64,000 bases of DNA from Prochlorococcus sp. MIT 1307 (GCF_034092395.1 NZ_CP139301.1:1674001-1738000); one strand, 5' to 3'. Positions 22,892-32,137 are shown, counted from the first letter of the stretch. Notes: generated from the letters alone by a model not told the origin. Program-made: numbers and translations.

Positions 22892-24709
22892 TTATTCAAT
22901 TAATTTGCCTTCGAAGTTAACTATTTGGTCGCTACTGCTAATAATGTCTTGATGATTCTTTTGTAAAGGAGCAATGTGATTTACGCATATATCTAGGTCA
23001 AGAGTACGCTTATTAAGCTTTATATGATAATTGCATCTTTCAGAAGGATTTAATTTGGGATAATCACTCCTTTGATGCGCTCCTCGGCTTTCTTTTCTTT
23101 GAAGAGCAGAGAGTATTGTTGCTTGCGCGGAAGTTACAGATGCCTCTAAATTAAAAATTTGAATAAGATCTTTATAACTGCTATCACTGCTTCGAATATT
23201 AACGCTTTCAATCATATCTTTAATTTCTAGAACTTTCTTTAAGCCTGTTTCTAGCAACTCTTTATCTTTTATAACACCACAATATTTCCACATAGTATTA
23301 CTTAAATGAAGTTGTAATGGTGTTACTGCCTCTGTGCCTTTTCTTAGAAACCTATTAATATTTTCATGGGCTTTTTTAATCGACTTATCTGATTTGATGT
23401 GTGAATTTATTTGCTTAGAGTAACTAATACTAGCTAACCCAGCTCTTTTGCCGAAAATTAAGATTTCAGCAAGTGAATTCCCTCCTAGGCGATTAGCCCC
23501 ATGAAGGCCTCCTGCTACTTCCCCAGCAGCATATAAACCTCTTATTGACGTGCAATGATCTTCAGGGCTTATGAATACTCCTCCCATGGAATAGTGAGCA
23601 GTTGGAGCTACCTCCATTGGGTGCTTTGAAATGTCAAGCATTTGTGTGTCTAAAAACTGCTTATAAATACTTGGCAATTTTTTCATTATGAACTCTTTGC
23701 TTTTATGACTAATGTCCAGGTAAACACCTCCGTTAGGTGTTCCACGCCCTTCCACTATTTCTGTATAATTCGCGATCGCAACTCTATCTCTGGTTGATAA
23801 TTCCATTCTTTTCTTATCATAATTAGCCATGAACCTCTCTCCTTTGCTATTTATAAGCTTTCCACCTTCTCCTCTTACTGCCTCTGTGACTAATGTTCCT
23901 GCGATTTCTTCTGGTAAAAGAATTCCTGAGGGATGAAATTGAACCATTTCCATATCAGTTAACTCACAACCTGCTTTTAGGCTTAGGTAATATCCATCCC
24001 CTGTATTTTCATTTTTTCTTGAAGAACTTCTTTTCCATATTTTCGTATGTCCACCCGTACAAAGAATAACAGCATTAGCTATGTGGACTGTCCTTTCATT
24101 TGTTCTGGTATTGAAGGACATAGCTCCAAAGCAAACTTTATCTCTAATAAGTAAGTCAGTAACATATTGATTGTCATCAATTGGAATATTTAGAGCATCG
24201 GCTTTCTTCAGGAGTGCTTTTAATATTGATAGACCAGTGTAATCACCTGAGTAACATGTTCGTCTATAGGTATGTGCCCCAAAATATCTTTGATCTAGGC
24301 TTCCATTTTCTAACTTCGCAAAATTTGCGCCCCACCTATCTATTTCTTTTACAAGAGTCGGAGACTCTTTTGCCATTAGTTCAATTTGTAGTGGATCTCC
24401 AATTCCATAACCTTCCAAATAGGTATCTGCAAAATGGTGTTCCCAAGAATCTTCGGGATCTATATTCCCAAATGCAGCATTAATTCCACCTGCAGCTAAA
24501 ACAGTATGTGAATCTGTTTTCACCCTCTTCCCCAAAACTAAAACTTCAAGCCCAGCCAACTTGACTTCTATAGCTGCTCTTAGCCCAGCTCCTCCACAAC
24601 CAATTACTAAGACATTGGATATTTGAGTTAAGTGATTGTTGATATACATCGCACGATTGCAAATTGATAGAGGGTTTAAGCAGGTTTGGAAACTTCTTGG
24701 AGCCAACAT
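22892..24709 (-). CDS. FAD-dependent succinate dehydrogenase/fumarate reductase-type flavoprotein
   Basis: This 605-aa protein has FAD-binding VLVIGCGGAGLRAAIEVK near residue 33, then HTVLAAGGINAAFGN and HTYRRTCYSGDYTG. The substrate region is MEMVQFHPSGILLPEE, LVTEAVRGEGGKL with the proton-shuttle Arg, and APTAHYSMGGV. C-terminal NRLGGNSLAEILIFGKRAG is also typical. It is SdhA/FrdA-like rather than aspartate oxidase. No iron-sulfur SdhB or membrane anchor is adjacent. Starts at 24709 or at ATG 24649 (MYINNHL), the latter closer to the family N-terminus. It may pair with a distant SdhB or act alone. Confidence 0.85.
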   Translation of the reverse strand: MLAPRSFQTCLNPLSICNRAMYINNHLTQISNVLVIGCGGAGLRAAIEVKLAGLEVLVLGKRVKTDSHTVLAAGGINAAFGNIDPEDSWEHHFADTYLEGYGIGDPLQIELMAKESPTLVKEIDRWGANFAKLENGSLDQRYFGAHTYRRTCYSGDYTGLSILKALLKKADALNIPIDDNQYVTDLLIRDKVCFGAMSFNTRTNERTVHIANAVILCTGGHTKIWKRSSSRKNENTGDGYYLSLKAGCELTDMEMVQFHPSGILLPEEIAGTLVTEAVRGEGGKLINSKGERFMANYDKKRMELSTRDRVAIANYTEIVEGRGTPNGGVYLDISHKSKEFIMKKLPSIYKQFLDTQMLDISKHPMEVAPTAHYSMGGVFISPEDHCTSIRGLYAAGEVAGGLHGANRLGGNSLAEILIFGKRAGLASISYSKQINSHIKSDKSIKKAHENINRFLRKGTEAVTPLQLHLSNTMWKYCGVIKDKELLETGLKKVLEIKDMIESVNIRSSDSSYKDLIQIFNLEASVTSAQATILSALQRKESRGAHQRSDYPKLNPSERCNYHIKLNKRTLDLDICVNHIAPLQKNHQDIISSSDQIVNFEGKLIE

Positions 24710-24995
24710 AAAGTATTAATTTTAATAACACCTCCGTAGATAAGATTATTTAACTTCTGTATTCCATTAGCACAGGATGTGTTTATGACATGTCAATGAT
24801 CTACTAGCGAAAAGGAGAATAATGAAATAAAAAGCTAGCCAATTTTTTTTTTGCTCTACCCACTAACAGTTAATTAACTTTTCTTGTTATGCTGGTTTAG
24901 TAGCAAATGCTACTAAAACGTTCGACTCTCTTTCGAGAGCCGCAGCTCGACTCAAGCCATGGAACGGGGACTTGAGCTAAAACGGAGAAAGATCA

Positions 24996-25097
24996 ATGTC
25001 TCTTATTTACAGAGGGAAAAAGTACAACCAGCAGAAAGAAGTCGCTGTTAAGGAGCATGTTCTCCTTACTTATCGTGGAAAGCAGTATCTACGTTAA
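24996..25097 (+). CDS. 33-aa DUF4278 miniprotein
   Basis: This tiny gene encodes two YRGxxY motifs: SLIYRGKKYNQQKE and LLTYRGKQYLR. A terminator follows, and AACGGAGAAAGATCA gives a good ribosome-binding site. The two-motif unit is the minimal DUF4278 domain. The longer relative at 6935 has extra motifs. The 190-bp leader is unusually long and could carry regulation. Function unknown. Confidence 0.8.
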   Translation: MSLIYRGKKYNQQKEVAVKEHVLLTYRGKQYLR

Positions 25098-25115
25098 ATT
25101 AGTCAAAATCTGGGA

Positions 25116-25152
25116 AAGAAAAAGGGCCTTCAAAGTAGGGCCTTTTTTTTTT
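25116..25152 (+). terminator. Terminator of the DUF4278 gene
   Basis: AAAGGGCC pairs with GGGCCTTT across a short loop with one mismatch, followed by ten T residues. Confidence 0.75.
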
Positions 25153-25324
25153 GATTAATTTGATATGACTGGTTTTTATTGCCTTTTGGTTTCGGTAACA
25201 ATATAAACCATGCTAATCAAATATTGCTTATTCTCGGATAATTAGCGATAAGAATATAAATACTCTTCAAAATATAAGCATTATTTGATGCTTATATTTT
25301 CTTGCTTTTAGTAGGTGAGGAATC

Positions 25325-25501
25325 TTGCTATCTTGCATCATTCACACTTTCGCTCTTGGCTGGCTAGTATCTACCTCTTTAGTACAAAACATGGGAGGAG
25401 TTCAATCAACTATAGGCATTTGCACAGGCAGGGAAACTATTCTTTACTTCTTTGGCCAATCAGAAGCTCTGGCTGCTCTTAACTTTTGTCAAAGTACGTG
25501 A
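25325..25501 (+). CDS. Possible 58-aa secreted or membrane miniprotein
   Basis: A TTG start preceded by GAGGA gives LLSCIIHTFALGWLVSTSLV, a signal-like hydrophobic start. A short soluble part follows with GICTGRETILYFFGQSEALA. Start codon and reality are uncertain because there is no ATG, but the ribosome-binding site is good and the composition is protein-like. Confidence 0.38.
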   Translation: MLSCIIHTFALGWLVSTSLVQNMGGVQSTIGICTGRETILYFFGQSEALAALNFCQST

Positions 25502-25588
25502 TTATGATGATCCATAAGTGAGGGAAAATACTTCCTGTTGTTTAAGACTTTTAAAGCTATTACCACTAGATTTTTTTTCAATCTATCC

Positions 25589-26083
25589 ATGACTTTACAG
25601 ATCGGTGATTCAATTCCTGATTTTTTGTTGTTTGATCAGGAAGGAAACTATAGAAGTAATAAGGAATGCATAGGTAAATTATTGGTACTATTTTTTTATC
25701 CTAAGAATGACACCCCAGGATGCATAGCTCAAGCTTGTGGGTTTCGTGATAAATATGACCTATTTAAACTCCTTGGAGCTTTGGTTTGGGGTGTTAATAA
25801 CGATAATCAAGAGAGTCATCGTAAGTTTGCAGAAAAAAATCAACTTCCATTTCCATTATTATGCGATGAGGAGAATTTATTAAGAAAACAATTTGGAGTT
25901 CCAAAGATATTAGGACTTCTTGATGGAAGAGTGACTTATATAATTGATTCAAAAGGGATCATTCGCCATGTTTTTAAAGACCTTCTAGATGGCCCCCAAC
26001 ATGTCATAGAAGCTTTGATAGTTCTGGAAAAAATGAAACTAGAGTTAAAATCATATAAGAGAATTGCAACAAAGATTTGTTGA
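25589..26083 (+). CDS. prxQ: Peroxiredoxin Q / BCP
   Basis: This 164-aa thiol peroxidase reduces H2O2 and alkyl hydroperoxides using thioredoxin. The motif FYPKNDTPGCIAQACGFRD shows peroxidatic Cys45 and resolving Cys50 in the 5-residue spacing of the PrxQ group. WGVNNDNQESHRKFAEK and FPLLCDEENLLRKQFGV follow the family pattern. ATG 25589 (MTLQIGDSIPDF) is the start that matches the family. The upstream TTG-initiated extension from 25538 is not needed. Cytosolic or thylakoid-associated defence against photosynthetic peroxide is likely. Confidence 0.9.
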   Translation: MTLQIGDSIPDFLLFDQEGNYRSNKECIGKLLVLFFYPKNDTPGCIAQACGFRDKYDLFKLLGALVWGVNNDNQESHRKFAEKNQLPFPLLCDEENLLRKQFGVPKILGLLDGRVTYIIDSKGIIRHVFKDLLDGPQHVIEALIVLEKMKLELKSYKRIATKIC

Positions 26084-26267
26084 CTTCTTTTATTCCTAAT
26101 AGAGAGCTGTAGCAATTAAGAAGGCCTAAGAGGCCTCAATAGCTTCTTTAATAAATTAGTATCAATAAAACAACTATTTAAATTTCGATGGCTGACGCTA
26201 ACACAAGAGATTTTTCTCACAAGTGACTAAGTAGACTATTGGATATTTATGGATTATCAGCAGCTAT

Positions 26268-26750
26268 ATGACCAAAATTTGCGGATATATTGCAGCATTG
26301 CTGTTTTGCTTCTTACTTCAACTAAGTCCTAGCCCTGCAATGGCATGTGTTGAGGGTTTGTCGTGGGGAATGGACCTTTTGAGTGTAGAGAGACATATTG
26401 GTCAGCCTTTAGTACCTATTCAAGGAGGGATAAATAATGATTTGTTTGAAGTTAGAGATTTCAAAATGAGCGGACTACCTGTAAAAAGCCTTCGTGTTCG
26501 TGTCGAAGATAAAAATGGTTTACAACAACTTGCTTATGAAATGGAATATAAAAATATGACTGAAGTCTTGGCAGGTTTAAGAAAGCGTTTTGGCCCACCA
26601 GTAGGTACTAGCCTTGATGTTGATGGAGGATACCCTCAACAACAATGGATTTGGCATACTGGAGAAGATGTGATTACCGCTATTAAGAGTGATAAAAGCC
26701 CCTTTCTTCTTTCTTATAGACCATCACTTCTAGACCCTTCGTTTCTTTAA
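26268..26750 (+). CDS. Secreted picocyanobacterial protein (intact copy)
   Basis: This 160-aa protein has a signal peptide (YIAALLFCFLLQLSPSPAMA) and a mature start ACVEGLSWGMDL. The domain contains VEDKNGLQQLAYEMEYKNM, GLRKRFGPPVGTS and QQQWIWHTGEDVITAIKSD. A paralog at window position 2-487 is interrupted by a stop at the Trp of LSWGMD. The domain has a small alpha/beta look but is not one I recognise. Likely periplasmic. Confidence 0.72.
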   Translation: MTKICGYIAALLFCFLLQLSPSPAMACVEGLSWGMDLLSVERHIGQPLVPIQGGINNDLFEVRDFKMSGLPVKSLRVRVEDKNGLQQLAYEMEYKNMTEVLAGLRKRFGPPVGTSLDVDGGYPQQQWIWHTGEDVITAIKSDKSPFLLSYRPSLLDPSFL

Positions 26751-26880
26751 AAAGAGTTAGTTAATCCGCTTCTTCGATTGATTTTAATTCTTCTTCTTAA
26801 AATTAAGAACAACTATTGATTAGCTAACAGCATAGATTGCTTTCTAATCGTTGCCTGTCGTGGCAGCATAAAAGAAGTTT

Positions 26881-27246
26881 ATGGAGTTAGAGATGCGCAT
26901 CTTTGAAACGGCCTTTTTAAAAGCCGTGGTTTTTGCCGCTTTATCGGTTGGTTTAATCTTTTCTTGCCTATTTGGAGGGTGGAAGAGTGTTGAGGCTCTC
27001 TCGAATCCTTTAGCAGGTAAGCCATTGGGTTTCGATGAGATGCTTCCTTATATGAGTAAGGAGCAACCTATATACAGGAGTGGGACAGGTGATAACGGAG
27101 AAAATTCTCTTGGAATTGTTATTGAACCATCCGATGAGAGCGAAGACCTATCAGGAACAAAGGAGGAAATGAGTATGGAAGATATTTTTGGGAGCGAACA
27201 AATCTTTCCTTTTGAACCAGGTCTTGGGAATGGAGGAAGGACATAA
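26881..27246 (+). CDS. Membrane-anchored acidic protein
   Basis: This 121-aa protein has one N-terminal transmembrane or uncleaved signal helix (FLKAVVFAALSVGLIFSCLF) and a long acidic, low-complexity tail (EPSDESEDLSGTKEEMSMED) ending PFEPGLGNGGRT. It lies on the same strand 130 bp after the secreted 160-aa gene. No domain recognised. An internal ATG at codon 5 is an alternative start. Confidence 0.6.
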   Translation: MELEMRIFETAFLKAVVFAALSVGLIFSCLFGGWKSVEALSNPLAGKPLGFDEMLPYMSKEQPIYRSGTGDNGENSLGIVIEPSDESEDLSGTKEEMSMEDIFGSEQIFPFEPGLGNGGRT

Positions 27247-27720
27247 ACGTTACTTCACCCATTATGCGAGCCATGATTGGATATCCAAAGATACTTTGCT
27301 GACAGCCCAGCTCATTGCAAGGTACATTAAAACTGGCGCTACAAGCTTTTGAGTATGACGACTTGATTTGCTTTTTAGGAACAAAAAAACACCCTAAGAT
27401 GATTAAGACGGATTGCTTTTTTAGCTTTTCAGTTTGGATATAAATCTTTCCTCTTTTGCAAAGCATTGATGTAAATCATGGCCCTTGCTGGCTTGCCTGC
27501 CTAATGCATACTTAGACTTATTAATTGCATGAAAGAATTCTCAGCGGAGTAATATTTTAGTGAAGAGATATAGCGACCACTATCATTTTAATGGCTTTTG
27601 ATAGGAATGAAGAAAGATTTAAGCCTACTAGAACAATTCCATACTGAGTACTTTCTTTGGTCGAACCTCTAGGAATAGAAAATGCAAGATTTTATCTTTA
27701 GTCTTTATTAGCATGTTAAC

Positions 27721-27790
27721 TTCAAAGCTAAAACACATCAAAAAAGGCGATACAAAAATATCGCCTTTTTTGATGTGTTTTAGCTTTGAA
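27721..27790. terminator. Exceptionally long perfect hairpin behind barrel gene copy 2
   Basis: A 32-bp arm at 27721-27752 pairs without mismatch with 27759-27790 around a CAAAAA loop. The inner part AAAAAAGGCGATA/TATCGCCTTTTTT is a normal terminator for the barrel gene. The outer 19 bp extend it beyond what termination needs. It starts 6 bp from the barrel stop codon and works in both orientations. Confidence 0.85.
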
Positions 27791-27796
27791 TATTAA

Positions 27797-28489
27797 TTAA
27801 AACCTCTGGCGCAGCCCAAAGCGGACGCCCCATGAATCAATATCGTTAATGCCAAATTTGACACCAGCTACAGGCGTATCAGAATTTATGTCGTCGTACT
27901 TTCTATAACTTGCTTCTGCCAAAAGGTCTGTTTTTTTACCGACCTCATAACTTACGCCTGCTTTTAATTGATAGGTCAGAGTGTCTTCAGAATCTAAATC
28001 ATAGTTAGTGCCGGCTACATTGATGCTATTGGGAGAAATTCTTGTACTCCCAATTCCTGCTCCTAAATAAGGAGTGAATTTTGAATTAGTAGGAAAATCG
28101 TAATAACCAGTCAACATATAAGTTTTTAATTCGCCAGTACCTTGACTGCCAGTTGTACAAGCAGCGTTCTGTTTAGTCTCTGAGCAACTGTCTAAATCAT
28201 GATCTGATTGGGTATAAGTGACATCTGTGCGCCATTTGCCCCAGTCATAACCAACACCTAGTTCGTAAGCAGCTCCTTCGGAACTTAATTGTGCCTTTCC
28301 CCCATAGGCTGTTCCACCAACTGATGTGTCCCACTTTGGATCACCTAGTGAGTCACTTCCTATGGAAAGCACTCCGTAATAGCCGGTTTTTTCTTCTGCT
28401 TGAGCTGGGGAGTAGATTCCTGTCACCGCTGGTGCGGCAAAAGCAGACAACGCAAGGCTGGCGCTAAGCAAGCCCTTTTTTAAAGACAT
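27797..28489 (-). CDS. Outer-membrane beta-barrel protein, copy 2
   Basis: This 230-aa paralog of the gene at 11407 has the same length. It has a signal peptide (LLSASLALSAFAAPAVTG), YYGVLSIGSDSLGDPKW, GVGYDWGKWRTDVTY, YLGAGIGSTRIS and terminal VRFGLRQRF. Both paralogs carry two Cys in the same surface-loop position. The leader TGTGTGAGGATTTTCAATG contains GUGUGAGGA, a 9-nt complement of the Yfr1 core, directly over the ribosome-binding site. Probably a small porin-like or adhesion barrel. Confidence 0.82.
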   Translation of the reverse strand: MSLKKGLLSASLALSAFAAPAVTGIYSPAQAEEKTGYYGVLSIGSDSLGDPKWDTSVGGTAYGGKAQLSSEGAAYELGVGYDWGKWRTDVTYTQSDHDLDSCSETKQNAACTTGSQGTGELKTYMLTGYYDFPTNSKFTPYLGAGIGSTRISPNSINVAGTNYDLDSEDTLTYQLKAGVSYEVGKKTDLLAEASYRKYDDINSDTPVAGVKFGINDIDSWGVRFGLRQRF

Positions 28490-29510
28490 TGAAAATCCTC
28501 ACACAAATTAGGATTTTTATTATTTACTTGAGGCTGACTAGAAAATCTAGGCGCACTAGACCAGTTCTTGTATTGTTTGATAGTTGAGATGGTAACTTTT
28601 TACTCATAAAGAGAGGGAGTTGAATTATCCTGGTGGCGTGAAAACACTTATGCCGACTACTTTTATGATTAATGTCGTAATGATTAAACCTTTTAAATAG
28701 ACTTTATGTATAGAGACTTCGAGTTTTATGAAGTGGCCATTTTTTTGTAGGGAGTTGGATTGTGTTGACTAATGATTTACTGGAAACTTGCCAGAAAATT
28801 ATTTTGGCGGGATTAGGTGTTGCTCATAGTTAAAAAATCTTCTCTGGCTGGCCGAATTCAACTCATAATATTTAGTTAGTGATTTATTCACCTCTTATTG
28901 TTTTGTGCTACCCGATTAAATTCTTTTGTATGTTCCTAGCTAAAAACTCTTGAATCAGGTTAGGAAGGAAAGCCAGCTAAGAGCGGTATTCATTTTCTTG
29001 GCCCCCGCGCATACTATTTGAATTGGAAGCACTGGAAGGGCTTTAAATCCTGTGCTGGATTGGCAATCACCTGCCGACCTATCCCTATAGTACATACGTT
29101 CCAGGGGTTGTTGGGCTAAATTTTGTGTCGTCAGTTTATCCTGGCTGATAGTCAAAGCTGTGTAAATCTTTGTATTATTCTTGAATCTAGTGGCTAAAAG
29201 TCGGGAAACCAGATGAGCCAGTCTAGGTATATTGCTGTTTGCTCGCATCTAAGACCTTGCAGGAATATAAACTTCGTATTTTGGAGACTCAAGAGCATCA
29301 AAAGATATAAAGAAAGTTTCAAATAGGGTCGATAAAAATAAGAAAAGATTTAATTTTAATATTTTCCCTTAGAAAGGGCCCAGTCAATATTGCATTAACC
29401 TGACTCAATCTGATGAACTATTTGCTAACCATTAATGCAATCAATACATAGATACGGCTTGGCTTTGAAGGCTTTTATAGATAATTTCTTGGACTATCCA
29501 GAACAAAAGG
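28490..29510. other. 1-kb gap with no supported gene
   Basis: Apart from the barrel gene leader at the left edge, I see no credible protein frame, tRNA or terminator. A minus-strand frame at 28955-29248 lacks domain, ribosome-binding site and protein-like composition. Confidence 0.5.
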
Positions 29511-29744
29511 TTAAGCAACCTTTTGCGTCATTACTGTGTTTGGATCATCTTTAAAACCTGGATGCTTTTTCTTCTTTACTCCGCTTACTACATTTAAAAG
29601 AGCTTCTAGCTGGCTATATAAAGCTCTAATTTCACCAGCTTCAGGAAGTAGGTCTTCATCTTTTAACATTAAAGCCATCTCCCTTAGTTCTAGCCTTAGG
29701 AACCTTAAATGGCTTGCTGCTTCTTCCCTTCTGGATTGACTCAA
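29511..29744 (-). CDS. Small helical hypothetical protein
   Basis: This 77-aa protein starts MSQSRREEAASHLRFLRLEL and is almost wholly helical with heptad-like Leu spacing. A basic tail KKKKHPGF follows. It may form a coiled coil. No membrane segment. The opposite-strand frame is a shadow. Function unknown. Confidence 0.6.
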   Translation of the reverse strand: MSQSRREEAASHLRFLRLELREMALMLKDEDLLPEAGEIRALYSQLEALLNVVSGVKKKKHPGFKDDPNTVMTQKVA

Positions 29745-30019
29745 TTTCTTTAATTTAAAAAGGACTACAGAAGGTATAACTCATTATATGAGATAAGAAA
29801 AGAGTTGGATTCTAATTGGTTGAAGATTGCTTCTTATTCGAATAGTCGATTTATCCCAACGAGCTTATAGTCTCTTGCTAAATAGACTAATCACCTATAG
29901 CAATGATATTCGCCTTTCGTTGGATTTAACTCTTCAAATGAAAATTGCTTGCCTTCAGTTGCCGTCTGGATTGTTGACTCAGCTCTAATTGCAGATAGAT
30001 TTAGAGAAACATTAGAGTT

Positions 30020-30316
30020 ATGCCAAGAAAGGAAAAATATCCTGAGAAGTGTCCATGGGATGCAGGGCCAGATCAAACCAGGTCTAATGATGACTATTGG
30101 AGAATGACCAATGGAGAAGATATGGTTACATTCTCTAAAAGCAAGCTGGACCCTAACTATTTCTATATAGAAAAGAATTCAGAGGAAAAAAAGTCATTTC
30201 TATCATTTCAAGCTCGACTGACTTATCAAAAATTATTAGATAAAGGCTATTGGCTAGAAGGTAGTCGAGATCATAAATACCAGCAGCATATCCATCTTAA
30301 TGGAACAAGAGAGTAA
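30020..30316 (+). CDS. KYPxxCPWD family protein, member 1
   Basis: This 98-aa protein belongs to a three-member family in this window (others at 45352 and 51789). Shared features are KEKYPEKCPWDAGPDQ at the N-terminus, a W..xxGEDMVTFSKSK strand, NYFYI, and FQARLTYQKLLDKGY near the end. Member 1 has a 14-residue extension (DHKYQQHIHLNGTRE). It is soluble, about 80-95 aa, with one conserved Cys. I do not recognise a named family. Confidence 0.68.
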   Translation: MPRKEKYPEKCPWDAGPDQTRSNDDYWRMTNGEDMVTFSKSKLDPNYFYIEKNSEEKKSFLSFQARLTYQKLLDKGYWLEGSRDHKYQQHIHLNGTRE

Positions 30317-30572
30317 ATGATCAATGGGTTCATGCTACTCACGATTTAATGGCAACCTATTGGTGCTGACTTGCTCTGCTGCTTAGTAGTAGTTACAACA
30401 GTATAGAATCAAAAAACTCCTCTACATGATTCAGCAAGTTGCGCTTCAGTTAACTATCACTGTCATTCTTGTCCGATTGGGATTTCTAATTAATAGATTG
30501 ATAAAGTCCAGCACAAGCCCCGCTATTAAAGCAGGCTAAGTTAAAACCCTTACATTTCTATTTAATTTTGAG

Positions 30573-30621
30573 TCAAAAGAACAGTCACAGCGTTGCTCAA
30601 GTGTTGTGAATGTTCTTTTGA
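30573..30621. other. Long imperfect hairpin
   Basis: TCAAAAGAACAGTCACAG pairs with TTGTGAATGTTCTTTTGA at 16 of 18 positions around a 13-base loop. No T-run follows on the plus strand. It could be an operator, an RNA stability element or a weak terminator between members of the gene-poor stretch. Confidence 0.5.
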
Positions 30622-30787
30622 TTCTTATGCTGAAGATTCTTGGAATCATGCAATTGTAAAAAAACTCATGATTTATATATTCAGCTTGGCTTGTAAGTAG
30701 CTTGATACAGCTCGTTCAGATTCTTCTAACGTCCCTGCTTTGTTTTCTTGCCTTAACCGTTAGGCTCACCTTTAAAGGATTAACCCA

Positions 30788-31081
30788 ATGCTTCTTGTTG
30801 AAATTACGAATTCAACCGAAATGGTTGCATCTAAAACTCACAAGTTATTTGGAAAAACTCCCTTTGAGACTATAGATAAGAGCATCGTTGAAGCACAAGT
30901 CATCAAGCAAATGAGTGAGGACTTAGCTACATGGGGGTTGGAAGGCTCTATCTCTATTGTTAAAGGCATAGAGGTTCAAGAAGATACTATAGTGATGAGA
31001 AAAGGCTTTGCAGTTAAACAAAGAAAAGAATTTGGGAAAGGTGTCAAGAAAACTGAAACTGAATACAGTAAACCTCGTTAA
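30788..31081 (+). CDS. Hypothetical protein
   Basis: This 97-aa soluble protein has MLLVEITNSTEMVASKTHKL, a helix VIKQMSEDLATWGLEG, a strand SISIVKGIEVQEDTIVMRKG and a basic C-terminus. The composition is protein-like. The frame is clean with ATG after AAGGATTAACCC. No domain recognised. Confidence 0.58.
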   Translation: MLLVEITNSTEMVASKTHKLFGKTPFETIDKSIVEAQVIKQMSEDLATWGLEGSISIVKGIEVQEDTIVMRKGFAVKQRKEFGKGVKKTETEYSKPR

Positions 31082-31327
31082 CTTGTTAAACATTGAGTCA
31101 AAAATGTGCTCTTTATAAACTTGTTGCTATTAACCGATCTCCAAACCTCATAAATTATTACTACCTGGCAGAACCTAGCCTCTTCCCCTAAGTGGTGTTA
31201 CTAGGCATAAAACTCCAGTTCAGTAATTTTCGTTAAAGCCTGATGTGGCTCTATCTTACAAGTGGCTCAGTTGCACTATCTATCATCACAATGGGCTTAA
31301 GCTTGCTCTTTGAAGTTTATTTGAAAT

Positions 31328-31534
31328 TTATTTGAAGTAACTTTTAGCGTAGTTAAGGACATCTAAATAAAGATTCTCGTCTATCTCTCTAATGTCATAT
31401 TCAACTGGCCGTGTTCCATGACGATGTTCATGTACAACTATCCAGCAGCTTCGCTCTAATTCACTGCTACTAGAGCCAGATAGTTCAATGGCTTTTTTAG
31501 CAAGCTTCGTTGTTAACTCATTTCTTTCTTTCAT
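31328..31534 (-). CDS. Small hypothetical protein
   Basis: This 68-aa protein has a helical N-terminus (ELTTKLAKKAIELSGSSSS), CWIVVHEHRHGTRPVEYDI and LYLDVLNYAKSYF. The HEHRHG stretch resembles a metal-binding sequence but is not a full HExxH motif. Isolated gene. Function unknown. Confidence 0.52.
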   Translation of the reverse strand: MKERNELTTKLAKKAIELSGSSSSELERSCWIVVHEHRHGTRPVEYDIREIDENLYLDVLNYAKSYFK

Positions 31535-31786
31535 TGGGATTATCTGCTATACCTTCATTGTTCTTTCCTTCACATTAAAAACCTTTAATATTTTCAAAGC
31601 TTAATAAAGCCGAAGGATATTTATTTAGCTTATCTCTTTTTAAATATTAGATGAGAAGTTAGAAGAATCTAGAGATAACATAGACCTTTAATTTGATTTA
31701 TAAAGCTTCTCTTAGGGTAATTGGCGACTCTGAATTCCTTTGTTCTGAGTCTTTAAGTTCCCCTTAAGGTTATGACTTATTACAGA

Positions 31787-32131
31787 TTAAATACGTGTAA
31801 ATAATGTGTTGACATTCCAGGAAGATAAATCTTCTATCGCTTCTTTATCTTTGCTTTTGGCTGAGCAGATAAGCCATTCAGCCTCTTCAAGAGCAGCGAA
31901 TAAAAACAAGATTCCAAGAATAAAGATCTCTATAGTTTTTTTCGTATTCACCTGAGGACTTTGACGGTGTCGAAAGCCTGTTTGGATCTGCTTTGATTTC
32001 TTCCTGTCCTTTCCATGGGTCCTTATCAGCTGTTTCTTGAATTCTCTTTCTAAGATCTGAAATTCGATGTTCAAGTTGACAATCTCCCCAGCAGCTGGGT
32101 TGAAATATGGCTTTCTTTTGTTCATTATCAT
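31787..32131 (-). CDS. Hypothetical protein downstream of DUF3102-like gene
   Basis: This 114-aa protein has a basic N-terminal half (IEFQILEREFKKQLIRTHGK, DRKKSKQIQTGFRHR) and one transmembrane-like helix (IEIFILGILFLFAALEEAEW). It begins 6 bp after the stop of the DUF3102-like gene, so they are probably co-transcribed. No recognised domain. Confidence 0.48.
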   Translation of the reverse strand: MIMNKRKPYFNPAAGEIVNLNIEFQILEREFKKQLIRTHGKDRKKSKQIQTGFRHRQSPQVNTKKTIEIFILGILFLFAALEEAEWLICSAKSKDKEAIEDLSSWNVNTLFTRI

Positions 32132-32137
32132 TGATAT

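Noticed and set aside
28955-29248. 97-codon minus-strand frame
   Set aside because: No recognisable features, and the surrounding 1 kb shows no sign of coding bias.
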